A stretch of DNA of 8,637 nucleotides from JALYUA01 sp039931865. GTDB lineage: Bacteria > Acidobacteriota > Thermoanaerobaculia > UBA5066 > Gp7-AA6. The notes under the pieces were generated by a model, which was not told the origin of the DNA, ran no database searches, and saw only the letters and a list, made by a program, of their open reading frames with translations. Shown piece after piece: positions 1 through 7,420 of this stretch. Every line of letters starts with the position of its first letter. Position 1 is the first letter of the stretch. A program made the translations under genes and the position numbers. The stretch covers positions 1 through 8,637 of the forward strand of contig JBDTRB010000138.1 of assembly GCA_039931865.1 (NCBI GenBank). Direction: 5' to 3'.

Positions 1-192
1 GAAGCTCCGCGCCTTTTTCCTAGACAAGGCGGCCTGGAAGTGGACGTGCGTGCCACGCCCCTGCAGGCTGGACTGCGCGCGCAGCGGCGCGTTCACGCCA
101 GCGATGCTCTCCCGCCGGCACGGTCGGGGCGAGGTTCTCGTTTTCCAGGATCCTGACCCTGCGAGCGCGCCCCTGCACTGCGGATACGAGAT
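1..192. other. No supportable gene; left edge
   Basis: This stretch lies downstream of the kinase pseudogene's stop. The minus strand stays open through it in one frame, continuing from the kinase remnant to about position 20, but the translation is arginine/alanine-rich and matches no family I recognise. It is probably either further eroded coding DNA or non-coding. No RNA gene, terminator or repeat copy was seen. Confidence 0.4.
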
Positions 193-678
193 TCAAGATC
201 GCTCCGCGCCGGCGAGCAGCTTCTGAAACCGCGGGTTCTTGCGCAGGGGACCGTAGCTCGGATCGATCTTCAGCCAGCCGAATCCCGCGTCCCCCGATCG
301 AGGATCCAGACGTTCCACCCTCGCACTGTCCACTCTCGATGTTTTCGAATGGAAGAACGGCCAGTCGTGTGAGTCCCGTTGTGCCGGCCGCGGCGCTGAG
401 CGGGTGTCGATTCCGCAAGAGCAGGGCCGCCGCGCCGAGCGCCAGAATCGCGAGAATCGCGGAGGTAGCGATCGCCCTGCGCGGCCAGCCCGTGGGCGAG
501 CGCGCGCCTCCGCTTCCCGCGATTTCCGAAGCCTCCGTGAGGGCAAACGAGGTGTCGCGCGCGGACTGGAATCGGTTCATCGGTCCTTCTCGGGCGCGAG
601 ACACCTCTCCCATTCCTCCCGCGCCGATCGGCCGAGGATCTCGTACGTACCGAGACGGAAACCTGGAGTGAGGGCCAT
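193..678 (-). pseudogene. Ser/Thr protein kinase pseudogene, catalytic core deleted
   Basis: This is a remnant of a membrane-anchored Hanks-type Ser/Thr kinase with a C-terminal sensor/TPR-type region, a family abundant in Acidobacteriota. It starts at ATG 678 with MALTPGFRLGTYEILG. The glycine loop then continues in another frame as IGAGGMGEVSRARE (around 635-590), so a single base appears lost between them. Straight after RARE comes RFQSARDTSFAL, which in intact relatives is the last helix of the kinase domain. About 250 residues are therefore missing, including the VAIK lysine, HRD and DFG. A transmembrane helix follows (ATSAILAILALGAAALLL, around 465-410), then LAVLPFENI, the usual start of the extracytoplasmic part. 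After another frame change and deletion only the family tail remains (GWLKIDPSYGPLRKNPRFQ, stop at 193-195). The order of surviving pieces is correct, so this is an internally collapsed gene. It cannot make a kinase. Family assignment is good; exact junctions are inferred. Confidence 0.8.
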
Positions 679-680
679 CC

Positions 681-706
681 GTTTTGGGGGAAGTCTACGC
701 CCGCCC
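681..706 (-). promoter_or_regulatory. Conserved leader of kinase-type gene, copy A
   Basis: Read on the minus strand this is a GC-rich block, then TAGACTTC (690-697), then a short spacer and CGG before the ATG at 678. The same arrangement occurs at 8257-8281 ahead of another MALTPG-type start, with gaagtcta-y-gcccgc matching at 14 of 15 positions. TAGACT fits a -10 element at 4 of 6 positions and would place transcription start only a few bases before the ATG. The conservation is seen directly. The promoter role is inferred, and conservation may only reflect recent duplication. Confidence 0.45.
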
Positions 707-714
707 GGAGGATG

Positions 715-1016
715 GGGGTCAGTCCAGAAATCCTGATTTCGCCGCGCGAAGCCGCTCGACGCGCGCGGCGCGGTGACCCGACGCTGCGTCGTCGGCGCCT
801 TCCAACCGGGCGCGTCTGGAACGCCCCGAAACCCAACGTCTCGTCCGGCATCACATCCGAGTCGTCGCGAGACGACGGTCTCGGAGTGCGAACTGATATT
901 TCCAGCCTGGAACCGTCTCGAGTTCCGGCGAGCGGCTCGCGAGGAGGTCCGCGTCAGGTTCCCATAAGTAATCAACGGGTTCTCCTTCCCGAATTCAGGA
1001 TTTCTGGACTGACCCC
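715..1016. mobile_element. MITE/BIME-like element with perfect 22-bp inverted repeats
   Basis: Positions 715-736 (starting ggggtcagtccagaaatc) reappear as an exact reverse complement at 995-1016, bounding a 258-bp interior. Each arm contains a small palindrome, gaaatc-ct-gatttc (complete at 727-740). The interior encodes nothing recognisable in any frame, including no transposase. The same arm sequence recurs in variant form at 8134-8166 and at 8609-8637. Size, terminal inverted repeats and lack of coding content fit a non-autonomous element or a pair of inverted REP units. I did not find a clear target-site duplication. It could also be two independent REP insertions with unrelated DNA between them. 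Confidence 0.6.
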
Positions 1017-1040
1017 AGTTAGATCGCTGTGGAGTAGAAA

Positions 1041-1071
1041 GGGGTCCACGCAGCGATTCAGCGTTGACCCC
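1041..1071. repeat. REP-like hairpin (gcgttgacccc family), isolated copy
   Basis: Arms ggggtccacgc (1041-1051) and gcgttgacccc (1061-1071) are reverse complements with one mismatch, around a 9-nt loop. The right half, attcagcgttgacccc (1056-1071), is identical over 16 nt to 7324-7339. This shows a dispersed repeat family present on both sides of the intact gene core. Confidence 0.65.
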
Positions 1072-1094
1072 CTGCCTCCGTTAGCCGGCAGGGG
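1069..1094. repeat. Short GC-rich hairpin abutting the REP unit
   Basis: cccctgcc (1069-1076) pairs perfectly with ggcagggg (1087-1094) around a 10-nt loop, sharing its first bases with the end of the preceding REP hairpin. There is no T-run on either side, so an intrinsic terminator is unlikely. Together with 1041-1071 it would form a tandem stem-loop cluster. Confidence 0.4.
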
Positions 1095-1397
1095 CGGAGC
1101 ATTCCGGGAAACCTCGAGCACGCGATTGTGTTCGACACCACGGGAGAGCTCGCCGCCCGTCACATTCCGGGGTACGTGGTAGTGGGCGAGCGAGCCGGCG
1201 TTTTCTCGCGCGGAGAATGGTGGCGGGATGCATTCGTGCGGATCTGGCATCCGCACGTTGCGGGGCGGGTGCCGCTTGCGGATGCGTCGCGGGACCTGGT
1301 GGCGGCGGTGGGTCCGCCGGTGAACACCGCAACGCCCGGCCCCGCAACTCGCAGAGCGGACGAGCAGCCACGCCGAGGACGATGGCGGAATACCTGA
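1095..1397 (+). pseudogene. Unrecognised coding-like remnant
   Basis: The frame closing at 1397 reads like protein for roughly its first 75 residues: VFDTTGELAARHIPGYVVVG (1128-1187), then SRGEWWRDAFVRIWHPHV. These residues are well mixed, with conserved-looking W, D and P residues. The part after about 1310 turns into low-quality proline/arginine-rich sequence. There is no convincing start codon or ribosome site; GTG 1128 is available but has no Shine-Dalgarno sequence. The frame runs into the fragmentary solute-binding-protein remnant downstream on the same strand. Both may be pieces of one collapsed gene, in the way the neighbouring kinase has collapsed. I cannot name the family. Confidence 0.3.
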
Positions 1398-1618
1398 ACA
1401 TGAACCGCAAGGCCGAAGCGGACCTGGTGATCGGCCGCTGGGCGCGGACTATCCCCCGACGCAGACTCGTTCGTCTACGGAGTCCCGCATTCGACCAGGC
1501 GCGCTGGGCTGCTACGTCGCCAACCCCGAAATCGACCGCCTGACCGACGAAGGAAGGAGCAGAGACCGATCCGCGCACGGCACTCGCTCTCCGAAAAATC
1601 GAGATCCTTGCGACACTC
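1382..1618 (+). pseudogene. Family-5 solute-binding protein C-terminal remnant, frameshifted
   Basis: Pieces of a peptide/nickel-type extracellular solute-binding protein (SBP_bac_5, OppA/DppA-like) appear in order but in changing frames. EYLNMNRKAEADLVIGRW is at 1388-1441, GADYP at about 1440-1455, DADSFVYGVPHST at about 1458-1496, and GALGCYVANPEIDRLTDE at 1498-1551. Further on, ETDPRT and RKIE-IL lie in yet another frame to about 1610. In intact relatives this reads as one stretch of the ligand-binding lobe ending in an 'xYRKIEEIL' helix. At least four small insertions or deletions are needed to restore it, so it is dead. In Acidobacteriota such domains occur both as stand-alone binding proteins and fused to regulatory modules; which this was cannot be told. 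It converges on the hydrolase gene and stops just past its 3' end. Confidence 0.65.
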
Positions 1619-1625
1619 TGGACCC

Positions 1626-3200
1626 TCAGTCGCTGTGAAGCTTTGTCTCGATGTTCTCGAGAATCCGTTTCTTCCGGTCGGGGTCGAGCGAGGTGTCCTT
1701 TTCTACGAGAGCCTTCGCCTCGACCGCGAGCTCGCGCGCCCGGGCACGATCGCCGGCGGCCTGGTAGGCGTCGGCCAGGCTGTCCAGCGCGTTTCCAGAG
1801 TGCGGAAACATCTCGGCATTCAACGAGAGCAGCCGCAAGGCTTCGGGGCGGCGGCCGGAGAACAGGAGGTTGTAGCCGGCGAGGTTCAGGACGTTTTCCG
1901 GGACCGGCGGCTTGCCGGTCTCCCGCAGGCCCGCGCGGCAGACGCGCTCCACCGAATCCATGTTGTCGTCGGCGATCGCGTTCATTACCTCGGCGATCGT
2001 GGGAGGCGGGACCGCAGCGGCCTTTCGCGAAACCGTCACGAATCCGGCGGGCGCGTCCTGCGGCGTGCCCATCCGGGCCAGCACCTCGCGCGCCTTCCCG
2101 TCGCCCTTGACATGGAGATCGAGGAAGGCGAGCGTCCAGCGGCTCCAGAGGGTAAACGCGGAGCCGACCTTCGGCCGCAGCTCGGGGCGCGCTCCGGCGA
2201 GCTCCAGCGCCCACCCCGCAGACTGGAAGTCCAGATGATCGAGTCCGGCTTGCTCGAAGACGGCATACGTCCGCTCGGCGTATTTCAGCGACTCCCAGAG
2301 TGTCGCATCCTCGAGCGGGACCCACGCGCGCCGGATGCAGTGCAGTACCGGAACCCGCACGGCCTCGAGGTTGAAGAGCGGAAGCTGTTTCCACGCATCG
2401 AGAGTCGGGTCCTTGAACAGCATGACGGAGTCGAGCGAGACGACGGCGCGCACGTCGGGGTTCTGCATTGCCTCGGAGAGCGCCCAGCGCCCTCCCGCCG
2501 AGAACCCGACGGCGCCCAGCCGGTGGACGTCGGCCGCCGGGAACTCGTGCATGACGTCGATCAAGAAATCAATGTCGCGGATCTTCGTGACGAGGTCTTC
2601 ACGGTCGCGGTTCTCGGGGGGAAGCCCCGCAGTCGCGCCGACCCGCGGCGATTGCACGACGACGTAACCGTGGCTGGCGAGGTGCTCCGGGGTGACGTGC
2701 GCCAGGAACGTCGAGCCGAGGCTGTAGAGAACGAGCGGAAACGGACCGCGGAGCGGGACCGCGTCGCGCACCGCGGCCGCGGGAATCGCCGCGAGGCGCC
2801 GGCGCTGGTCGGGGTGGAGATCGCGGAAGAGCGGAAATCCGAACACAGTGTCCTGGCCGAGCCGGACCCGCTCGGGCGTCAGGGAGCCGAAGCGTTCTTC
2901 GCCGGCGGCCATGGCAGCGTAATCTCCCCAGGTCAGGGGGGCGCGACTCGAAGGCTCGGCGGGGTACCAGATGCTGACGCGGATCGGCCGCGCGCGTTCG
3001 CCTGCGCGGGGCCGTCCGTCGAGATCGCGCGCGAGACGGTGGACACGTGAGTAGTCGTAGCGCTCGAGCTGCCGAAAGCCGACCGCATGAGGGCCGGGCT
3101 CGAGATCGCCCCACAGCGGCGATCGCGCCTGCGAAGCCACTGCATTGGATGATGGACCTGCGAGCAGGAACACGGCTGCGGCGACGGTCAAGGCATGCAT
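1626..3200 (-). CDS. Exported alpha/beta-hydrolase with C-terminal TPRs
   Basis: A 524-residue protein with an N-terminal export signal (hydrophobic stretch residues 3-16, likely cut after an AVAS-type site near residue 23). Residues about 70-315 form an alpha/beta-hydrolase related to PAF-acetylhydrolase and dienelactone hydrolase: PFPLVLYSLGST, then HLASHGYVVVQSP, then the nucleophile elbow VGFSAGGRWAL with Ser234. Asp257 (VSLDSV) and His322 (GLDHLDF) are candidates for the rest of the triad. Residues about 430-500 are TPR-like (LNLAGYNLLFSGRRPEALRL and ALDSLADAYQAAGDRARARE), so this tail probably binds another protein. The expected HG in the oxyanion strand is replaced by SLGS, which leaves the true reaction open. 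ATG 3200 is preferred because GGGAGG lies 6 nt upstream. A GTG at 3224 overlapping the transporter's stop (GTGA) is an alternative that would give a more positive n-region. It sits 20 nt downstream of the transporter gene, so an operon is likely. Substrate unknown. Confidence 0.85.
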   Translation of the reverse strand: MHALTVAAAVFLLAGPSSNAVASQARSPLWGDLEPGPHAVGFRQLERYDYSRVHRLARDLDGRPRAGERARPIRVSIWYPAEPSSRAPLTWGDYAAMAAGEERFGSLTPERVRLGQDTVFGFPLFRDLHPDQRRRLAAIPAAAVRDAVPLRGPFPLVLYSLGSTFLAHVTPEHLASHGYVVVQSPRVGATAGLPPENRDREDLVTKIRDIDFLIDVMHEFPAADVHRLGAVGFSAGGRWALSEAMQNPDVRAVVSLDSVMLFKDPTLDAWKQLPLFNLEAVRVPVLHCIRRAWVPLEDATLWESLKYAERTYAVFEQAGLDHLDFQSAGWALELAGARPELRPKVGSAFTLWSRWTLAFLDLHVKGDGKAREVLARMGTPQDAPAGFVTVSRKAAAVPPPTIAEVMNAIADDNMDSVERVCRAGLRETGKPPVPENVLNLAGYNLLFSGRRPEALRLLSLNAEMFPHSGNALDSLADAYQAAGDRARARELAVEAKALVEKDTSLDPDRKKRILENIETKLHSD

Positions 3201-3206
3201 GAAACG

Positions 3207-3212
3207 CCTCCC
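3207..3212 (-). promoter_or_regulatory. Ribosome binding site of the hydrolase gene
   Basis: GGGAGG on the minus strand lies 6 nt before ATG 3200. It decides the start against the in-frame GTG at 3224, which has no purine-rich sequence before it. Confidence 0.7.
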
Positions 3213-3220
3213 TTCTTTTG

Positions 3221-4600
<1,380 letters not shown>

Positions 4601-4785
4601 GCGGGCAAGTCTGAAGACGAGACGGCGGCGGAGCCGAAAGCTCTGTGGCGAGCGCCGCCTCGATGGGGCGGATCGCGGCCTGGACGCCGCGGGATTCGCC
4701 CCTCGCGGGCCGCGCGCCGCCGCCCGGGAGCGCCACTGGCGGACGGGCACGAGGAGCGCGGGCGCGGCGGGAGGAACATCCGGGC
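4601..4785. promoter_or_regulatory. Divergent intergenic region, presumed promoters
   Basis: This 185-bp spacer between the divergently oriented transporter and NTF2-like genes must contain the control region of at least one of them. It is extremely GC-rich. I could not identify convincing -10/-35 boxes or an operator palindrome. GAGGAA at 4771-4776 is the likely ribosome site for the plus-strand gene, 9 nt before its ATG. Confidence 0.4.
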
Positions 4786-5277
4786 ATGCCAGGCAGAATC
4801 TCAAGGGCCCTTTCGGCCTCGATTTCCGCCTCGATCGTCCTGCCGCTCGCGTTCGCGGCGGCGCCCGCCCCCGATGAGACCGGAAGAGTCGTCGCCACGG
4901 TCGCGCGTCTGCACGAGGCCGGCCTGCGCCGCGATGCCGCCGCCGTGGAGAAGCTGTACGCGCCGGACTACTTCCACACGAACCCCGACGGGTCTGTCAT
5001 GAAGCTGGCGGACGTGCTCGCGTCCTATCGCACTGATCCGAAAATGACGATTTCCTCCCAGCAGACGTCGGAGCAGACGGTTCTGCTGCGCGACGCCTTC
5101 GCGGTCGTCACGGAGAAGATCGCGCTTCACGGACGGACGGCGGAGGGAGACCGGTTCCTCTCCCGGTTCCGCGTGACGTACATTCTCGAGCGGGGCGGGA
5201 GCCGCTCGGAGTGGAGGTTCGTCAACTCGCACTCCTCGTTTCTGGGGACCGAACGCAATCCGGAACCGGGCGGCTAG
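4786..5277 (+). CDS. Exported NTF2-like (DUF4440-type) protein
   Basis: A 163-residue protein with a signal peptide (MPGRIS, then a hydrophobic run to about residue 26, AFAAAP cleavage region). The mature part is a single cone-shaped NTF2-like/SnoaL-type domain. A helix VARLHEAGLRRDAAAVEKLY leads into APDYFHTNPDGSVMKLADVL, followed by alternating beta strands ending RVTYILERGG and EWRFVNSHSSF. This is the pattern of DUF4440 proteins, many of which have no known reaction and act as binding or scaffold domains. ATG 4786 follows GAGGAA at 9 nt; the frame is open further upstream, but that extension is arginine/proline-rich. It lies 35 nt before the sensor kinase on the same strand, so it may be co-transcribed and could bind a signal in the periplasm. 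That link is inference. Confidence 0.8.
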   Translation: MPGRISRALSASISASIVLPLAFAAAPAPDETGRVVATVARLHEAGLRRDAAAVEKLYAPDYFHTNPDGSVMKLADVLASYRTDPKMTISSQQTSEQTVLLRDAFAVVTEKIALHGRTAEGDRFLSRFRVTYILERGGSRSEWRFVNSHSSFLGTERNPEPGG

Positions 5278-5294
5278 CCGCCGCTCGGCGGTTT
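5278..5294 (+). terminator. Weak hairpin after the NTF2-like gene
   Basis: ccgcc (5278-5282) and ggcgg (5287-5291) pair around a 4-nt loop immediately after the stop codon, followed by only three T. It may attenuate transcription between the NTF2-like gene and the sensor kinase, but it is short and may be fortuitous. Confidence 0.25.
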
Positions 5295-5300
5295 GGTCGC

Positions 5301-5306
5301 TATCAT
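5301..5306 (+). promoter_or_regulatory. Possible -10 box for a near-leaderless sensor kinase transcript
   Basis: TATCAT lies 6 nt before ATG 5313 in otherwise GC-rich sequence, and no Shine-Dalgarno sequence is present there. If used as a -10 box, transcription would begin at or next to the start codon. No clear -35 is visible at normal spacing. Suggestive only. Confidence 0.25.
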
Positions 5307-5312
5307 CCCGGG

Positions 5313-6365
5313 ATGCCTCCCCACCGGCGCACGCTCGCGGTCCTCCTCGTCGCCTTCGCCTCGACGCTCGCAGGTCTCTACTTCGCGACCCAGCTCCGCC
5401 TCGCCTACCCGGAGTCGTTGAGACAACCGTGGGGCAAGGCGCTTCTCCTGAATCTGGTCCACTACTGGATCTGGGGAGCGCTCGTCCCGTTCGTCGTATG
5501 GCTGGCGCGCCGGGCGAGCTTCGAAAACCGGGGCTGGCGGGCAATCCCGATCCACGCGATCGCGAGCGTGGTGGTCACCGCGGTCCAGCTCGTCGCGGGC
5601 GTAGCGGTCCTCACGCTCCTGGTTCGCGATCCGCTTCTCTGGGATGGCCTGCCGCGGTTCTTCCGGCTGAATTTCCACTCGAGCCTTCCGACCTACTGGC
5701 TGATCCTCTTCGTCTACTGGGCGTGGGACTACGCGGGCCGTGCCGCGCGGCTGAAGGCGAGCCTCGCGCAGGCGCGGCTCGACGCGTTGAAGAGCCAGCT
5801 CAACCCGCACTTCCTCTTCAATACGCTGAACTCCATCTCGTCGCTCATGTACACGGACATTGAGGCCGCGGACCGCATGATGGCCCGTCTGTCGGAGCTC
5901 CTTCGCTCGACGATCCACAACAACGGCGCCCAGGAAGTGACGCTCCGGGAGGAGCTCGAGTTCGTCGGCCGGTATCTTGAGATCGAGAAAATCCGGTTCG
6001 AAGAACGCCTGCGAATCTCTCTCGGGGTGGAGGAGGAAGCGCTGGACGGGCTCGTTCCCACTTTCTCCCTGCAGCCGCTGGTCGAGAACGCGCTCAAGCA
6101 CGGGATCGCGCCGCTCGAGCGCGGTTCCTCGCTCGAGATCGCCGGACGCCGGGTCGACGGTTACCTCGTCGTGAGGATCAGCGACGGCGGAGTCGGCGCG
6201 CCGGCCGCGCCGCTTCGCGAAGGCGTCGGACTCGCGAACACGCGCTCGAGGCTCGAACACCTCTACGGGGCCGCGGCGACTCTCCGCACGGGAAACGCGG
6301 ATGGAGGCGGGTTCTTCGTGCAGCTCGACATTCCCTGGCGCACGCTGGAGCGGGTGCACTCATGA
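5313..6365 (+). CDS. LytS/YehU-type sensor histidine kinase
   Basis: A 350-residue membrane sensor kinase of the LytS (His_kinase, PF06580) class, which phosphorylates a LytTR-type regulator. Four membrane helices lie at about residues 7-27, 43-66, 80-103 and 125-145, with no extended periplasmic domain. A short helical linker (AARLKASLAQARLDALKSQ) leads to the H-box QLNPHFLFNTLNSISSL with the phosphoacceptor His166. The ATPase part shows the N-box LVENALKHG (256-264), the G1 box SDGGVG (290-295) and GVGLANTRSRLEHLYG (from 304). All key residues are present, so it should be active. ATG 5313 is chosen because it directly precedes the first helix; the frame is open back to 5211 inside the preceding gene. 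Its last codons overlap the regulator gene by ATGA. The signal is unknown; the membrane helices may sense envelope state or a small ligand. Confidence 0.92.
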   Translation: MPPHRRTLAVLLVAFASTLAGLYFATQLRLAYPESLRQPWGKALLLNLVHYWIWGALVPFVVWLARRASFENRGWRAIPIHAIASVVVTAVQLVAGVAVLTLLVRDPLLWDGLPRFFRLNFHSSLPTYWLILFVYWAWDYAGRAARLKASLAQARLDALKSQLNPHFLFNTLNSISSLMYTDIEAADRMMARLSELLRSTIHNNGAQEVTLREELEFVGRYLEIEKIRFEERLRISLGVEEEALDGLVPTFSLQPLVENALKHGIAPLERGSSLEIAGRRVDGYLVVRISDGGVGAPAAPLREGVGLANTRSRLEHLYGAAATLRTGNADGGGFFVQLDIPWRTLERVHS

Positions 6366-7165
6366 CGCGCGAGCCCCGCGAGAACTCTGGCACGCTTCGA
6401 GCGCTGATCGTCGACGACGAGCGGCTCGCGCGCGAAAAGCTGCGCCGCCTCCTCGAGGAACCGGGCGCAGGACCCTTCGTGGTCGTTGGCGAGGCGGCCA
6501 ATGGCCATGAGGCGGTCGAGAGAATCCGGCGGGAGCGTCCGGACCTGGTTTTCCTCGACGTCCAGATGCCCGGGATGGACGGCTTCGCGGTGATCGAGAA
6601 GCTGCCGGCCGAAGACCTTCCGGCGATCGTGTTCGTCACGGCTCACGACGAGTACGCGATCCGGGCGTTCGAAGTCGAAGCGATCGACTACCTTTTGAAG
6701 CCCTTCGACCGCTTGCGCCTGAAGCAGACCCTCGATCGCGTCCGGCGGCAGCTCGGGGACGACCGGGGCGTGCTCCTGGACAAGCTGCGGCGCCTCGTAG
6801 CGGCCTCGGCCGATCCGGGCGCTGCGCGGCCGCTGCGCCGGCTCGCGATTAAGTCGAGCGGCCGCATCCAGTCGCTGCCGATCGAGGAGGTCTCGTTCTT
6901 CGAGGCGGCGGACAACTACCTGAAAGTCCATGCCGGAAAATCCGTGCACTGGATCCGAGAGGCGCTCAACGACCTCGAAAGGCGTCTCGACGCCGACTGC
7001 TTCATCCGGATCCACCGCTCGACGATCGTCCGGATCGACGCGATCCGTGAAGTCGAGTCGCTGTTCCACGGCGATTACAACGTGGTCTTAAAATCCGGCG
7101 AACGCCTTGCCGTCGGCCGCAAGTATCGCGACGGGCTGCTCAAAGCGCTGGGCGACCGCGACTGA
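6362..7165 (+). CDS. LytTR-family response regulator
   Basis: A 267-residue DNA-binding response regulator. The receiver domain (about residues 13-130) has the acidic pair DD18-19, phosphoacceptor Asp66 in FLDVQMPGMDG, Thr93 and Lys113 (YLLKPFD), so phosphorylation chemistry is complete. A linker leads to a LytTR domain (about 160-262): LAIKSSGRIQSLPIEEVSFFEA, NYLKVHAG, CFIRIHRSTIVRIDAI and a YNVVLKSGERLAVGRKY end, all typical of the AlgR/AgrA/LytR fold. The start codon overlaps the kinase stop by 4 nt (ATGA), implying translational coupling and balanced amounts of the two partners. LytTR proteins usually bind paired direct repeats. No such pair was recognised next to the pair itself, and the nearby palindromes at 7229-7339 belong to a dispersed repeat family. 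Target genes are unknown. Confidence 0.93.
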   Translation: MTREPRENSGTLRALIVDDERLAREKLRRLLEEPGAGPFVVVGEAANGHEAVERIRRERPDLVFLDVQMPGMDGFAVIEKLPAEDLPAIVFVTAHDEYAIRAFEVEAIDYLLKPFDRLRLKQTLDRVRRQLGDDRGVLLDKLRRLVAASADPGAARPLRRLAIKSSGRIQSLPIEEVSFFEAADNYLKVHAGKSVHWIREALNDLERRLDADCFIRIHRSTIVRIDAIREVESLFHGDYNVVLKSGERLAVGRKYRDGLLKALGDRD

Positions 7166-7228
7166 GCCGGAGGAGCGGACCTGCGACCCCCACCGGCTGG
7201 CGCGCTTGGAGCGTCAGGGAGGTGAAGG

Positions 7229-7321
7229 CGCCGAGGAAGGGCGCCGAGGAAGGGTCAACGCTGAAACACTGAATTCAGGAAGAACGCCGAGGAAGGGTCA
7301 ACGCTGAAACACTGAATTCAG
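7229..7321. repeat. Tandem direct repeats, 43-nt period with 13-nt subunit
   Basis: Positions 7242-7278 and 7285-7321 are identical over 37 nt, a spacing of 43. The 13-mer cgccgaggaaggg occurs three times, at 7229-7241, 7242-7254 and 7285-7297. Each 37-nt unit contains gggtcaacgctgaa and the 10-nt palindrome ctgaattcag. The exact identity points to recent duplication or slippage of one half of a REP-type unit. Confidence 0.85.
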
Positions 7322-7338
7322 CAATTCAGCGTTGACCC
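7295..7338. repeat. Perfect 14-bp REP-like hairpin
   Basis: gggtcaacgctgaa (7295-7308) and ttcagcgttgaccc (7325-7338) are exact reverse complements around a 16-nt loop that itself contains the palindrome ctgaattcag (7312-7321). The right arm matches the isolated copy at 1056-1071. It lies 130 nt after the regulator gene and could also act as a 3' stem-loop for that transcript. Confidence 0.75.
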
Positions 7339-7391
7339 CATCTCTGCCGTCAGATAGGAAGACTGTTCCTTTCTTCCCCGTCCTGCTCTCA

Positions 7392-7420
7392 GTCAAGACA
7401 TCAAATTAAGATTGACCCCA
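7392..7420. repeat. Third GGGGTCA-type repeat end (tcaaattaagattgacccc)
   Basis: tcaaattaagattgacccc (7401-7419) carries the same TGACCCC terminus as the other two repeat families here but a different, AT-rich body. Read on the minus strand it starts ggggtcaatcttaa. Sequences of this style commonly flank IS200-like (RAYT) genes in other genomes, by my recollection; no such gene is present here. Only one copy is in the window. Confidence 0.4.

Noticed and set aside
1069..1094. Intrinsic terminator
   Set aside because: The stem is good but there is no T-run on either strand and no intact upstream gene to terminate.
1128..1187. Kdo transferase (WaaA) fragment suggested by VFDTTGEL
   Set aside because: The WaaA motif continues to a GKSL..GGQN block that is absent here, so the resemblance is limited to six or seven residues.
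1081..2394. 437-residue minus-strand open frame overlapping the hydrolase gene out of frame
   Set aside because: The composition is almost entirely Arg/Ala/Pro/Gly, no motif is present, and it crosses the solute-binding remnant.
1608..3050. 480-residue plus-strand open frame opposite the hydrolase gene
   Set aside because: It is antisense to a gene with clear motifs, is rich in Arg/Gly/Glu, and has no domain or ribosome site. It is a by-product of high GC at third codon positions.
5274..6359. 361-residue minus-strand open frame opposite the sensor kinase
   Set aside because: The opposite strand has all histidine kinase boxes. This frame is Arg/Glu-rich with no recognisable fold.
7229..7321. 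CRISPR array
   Set aside because: There are only two full units, the spacer between identical stretches is 6 nt, and the units contain internal palindromes typical of REP elements.
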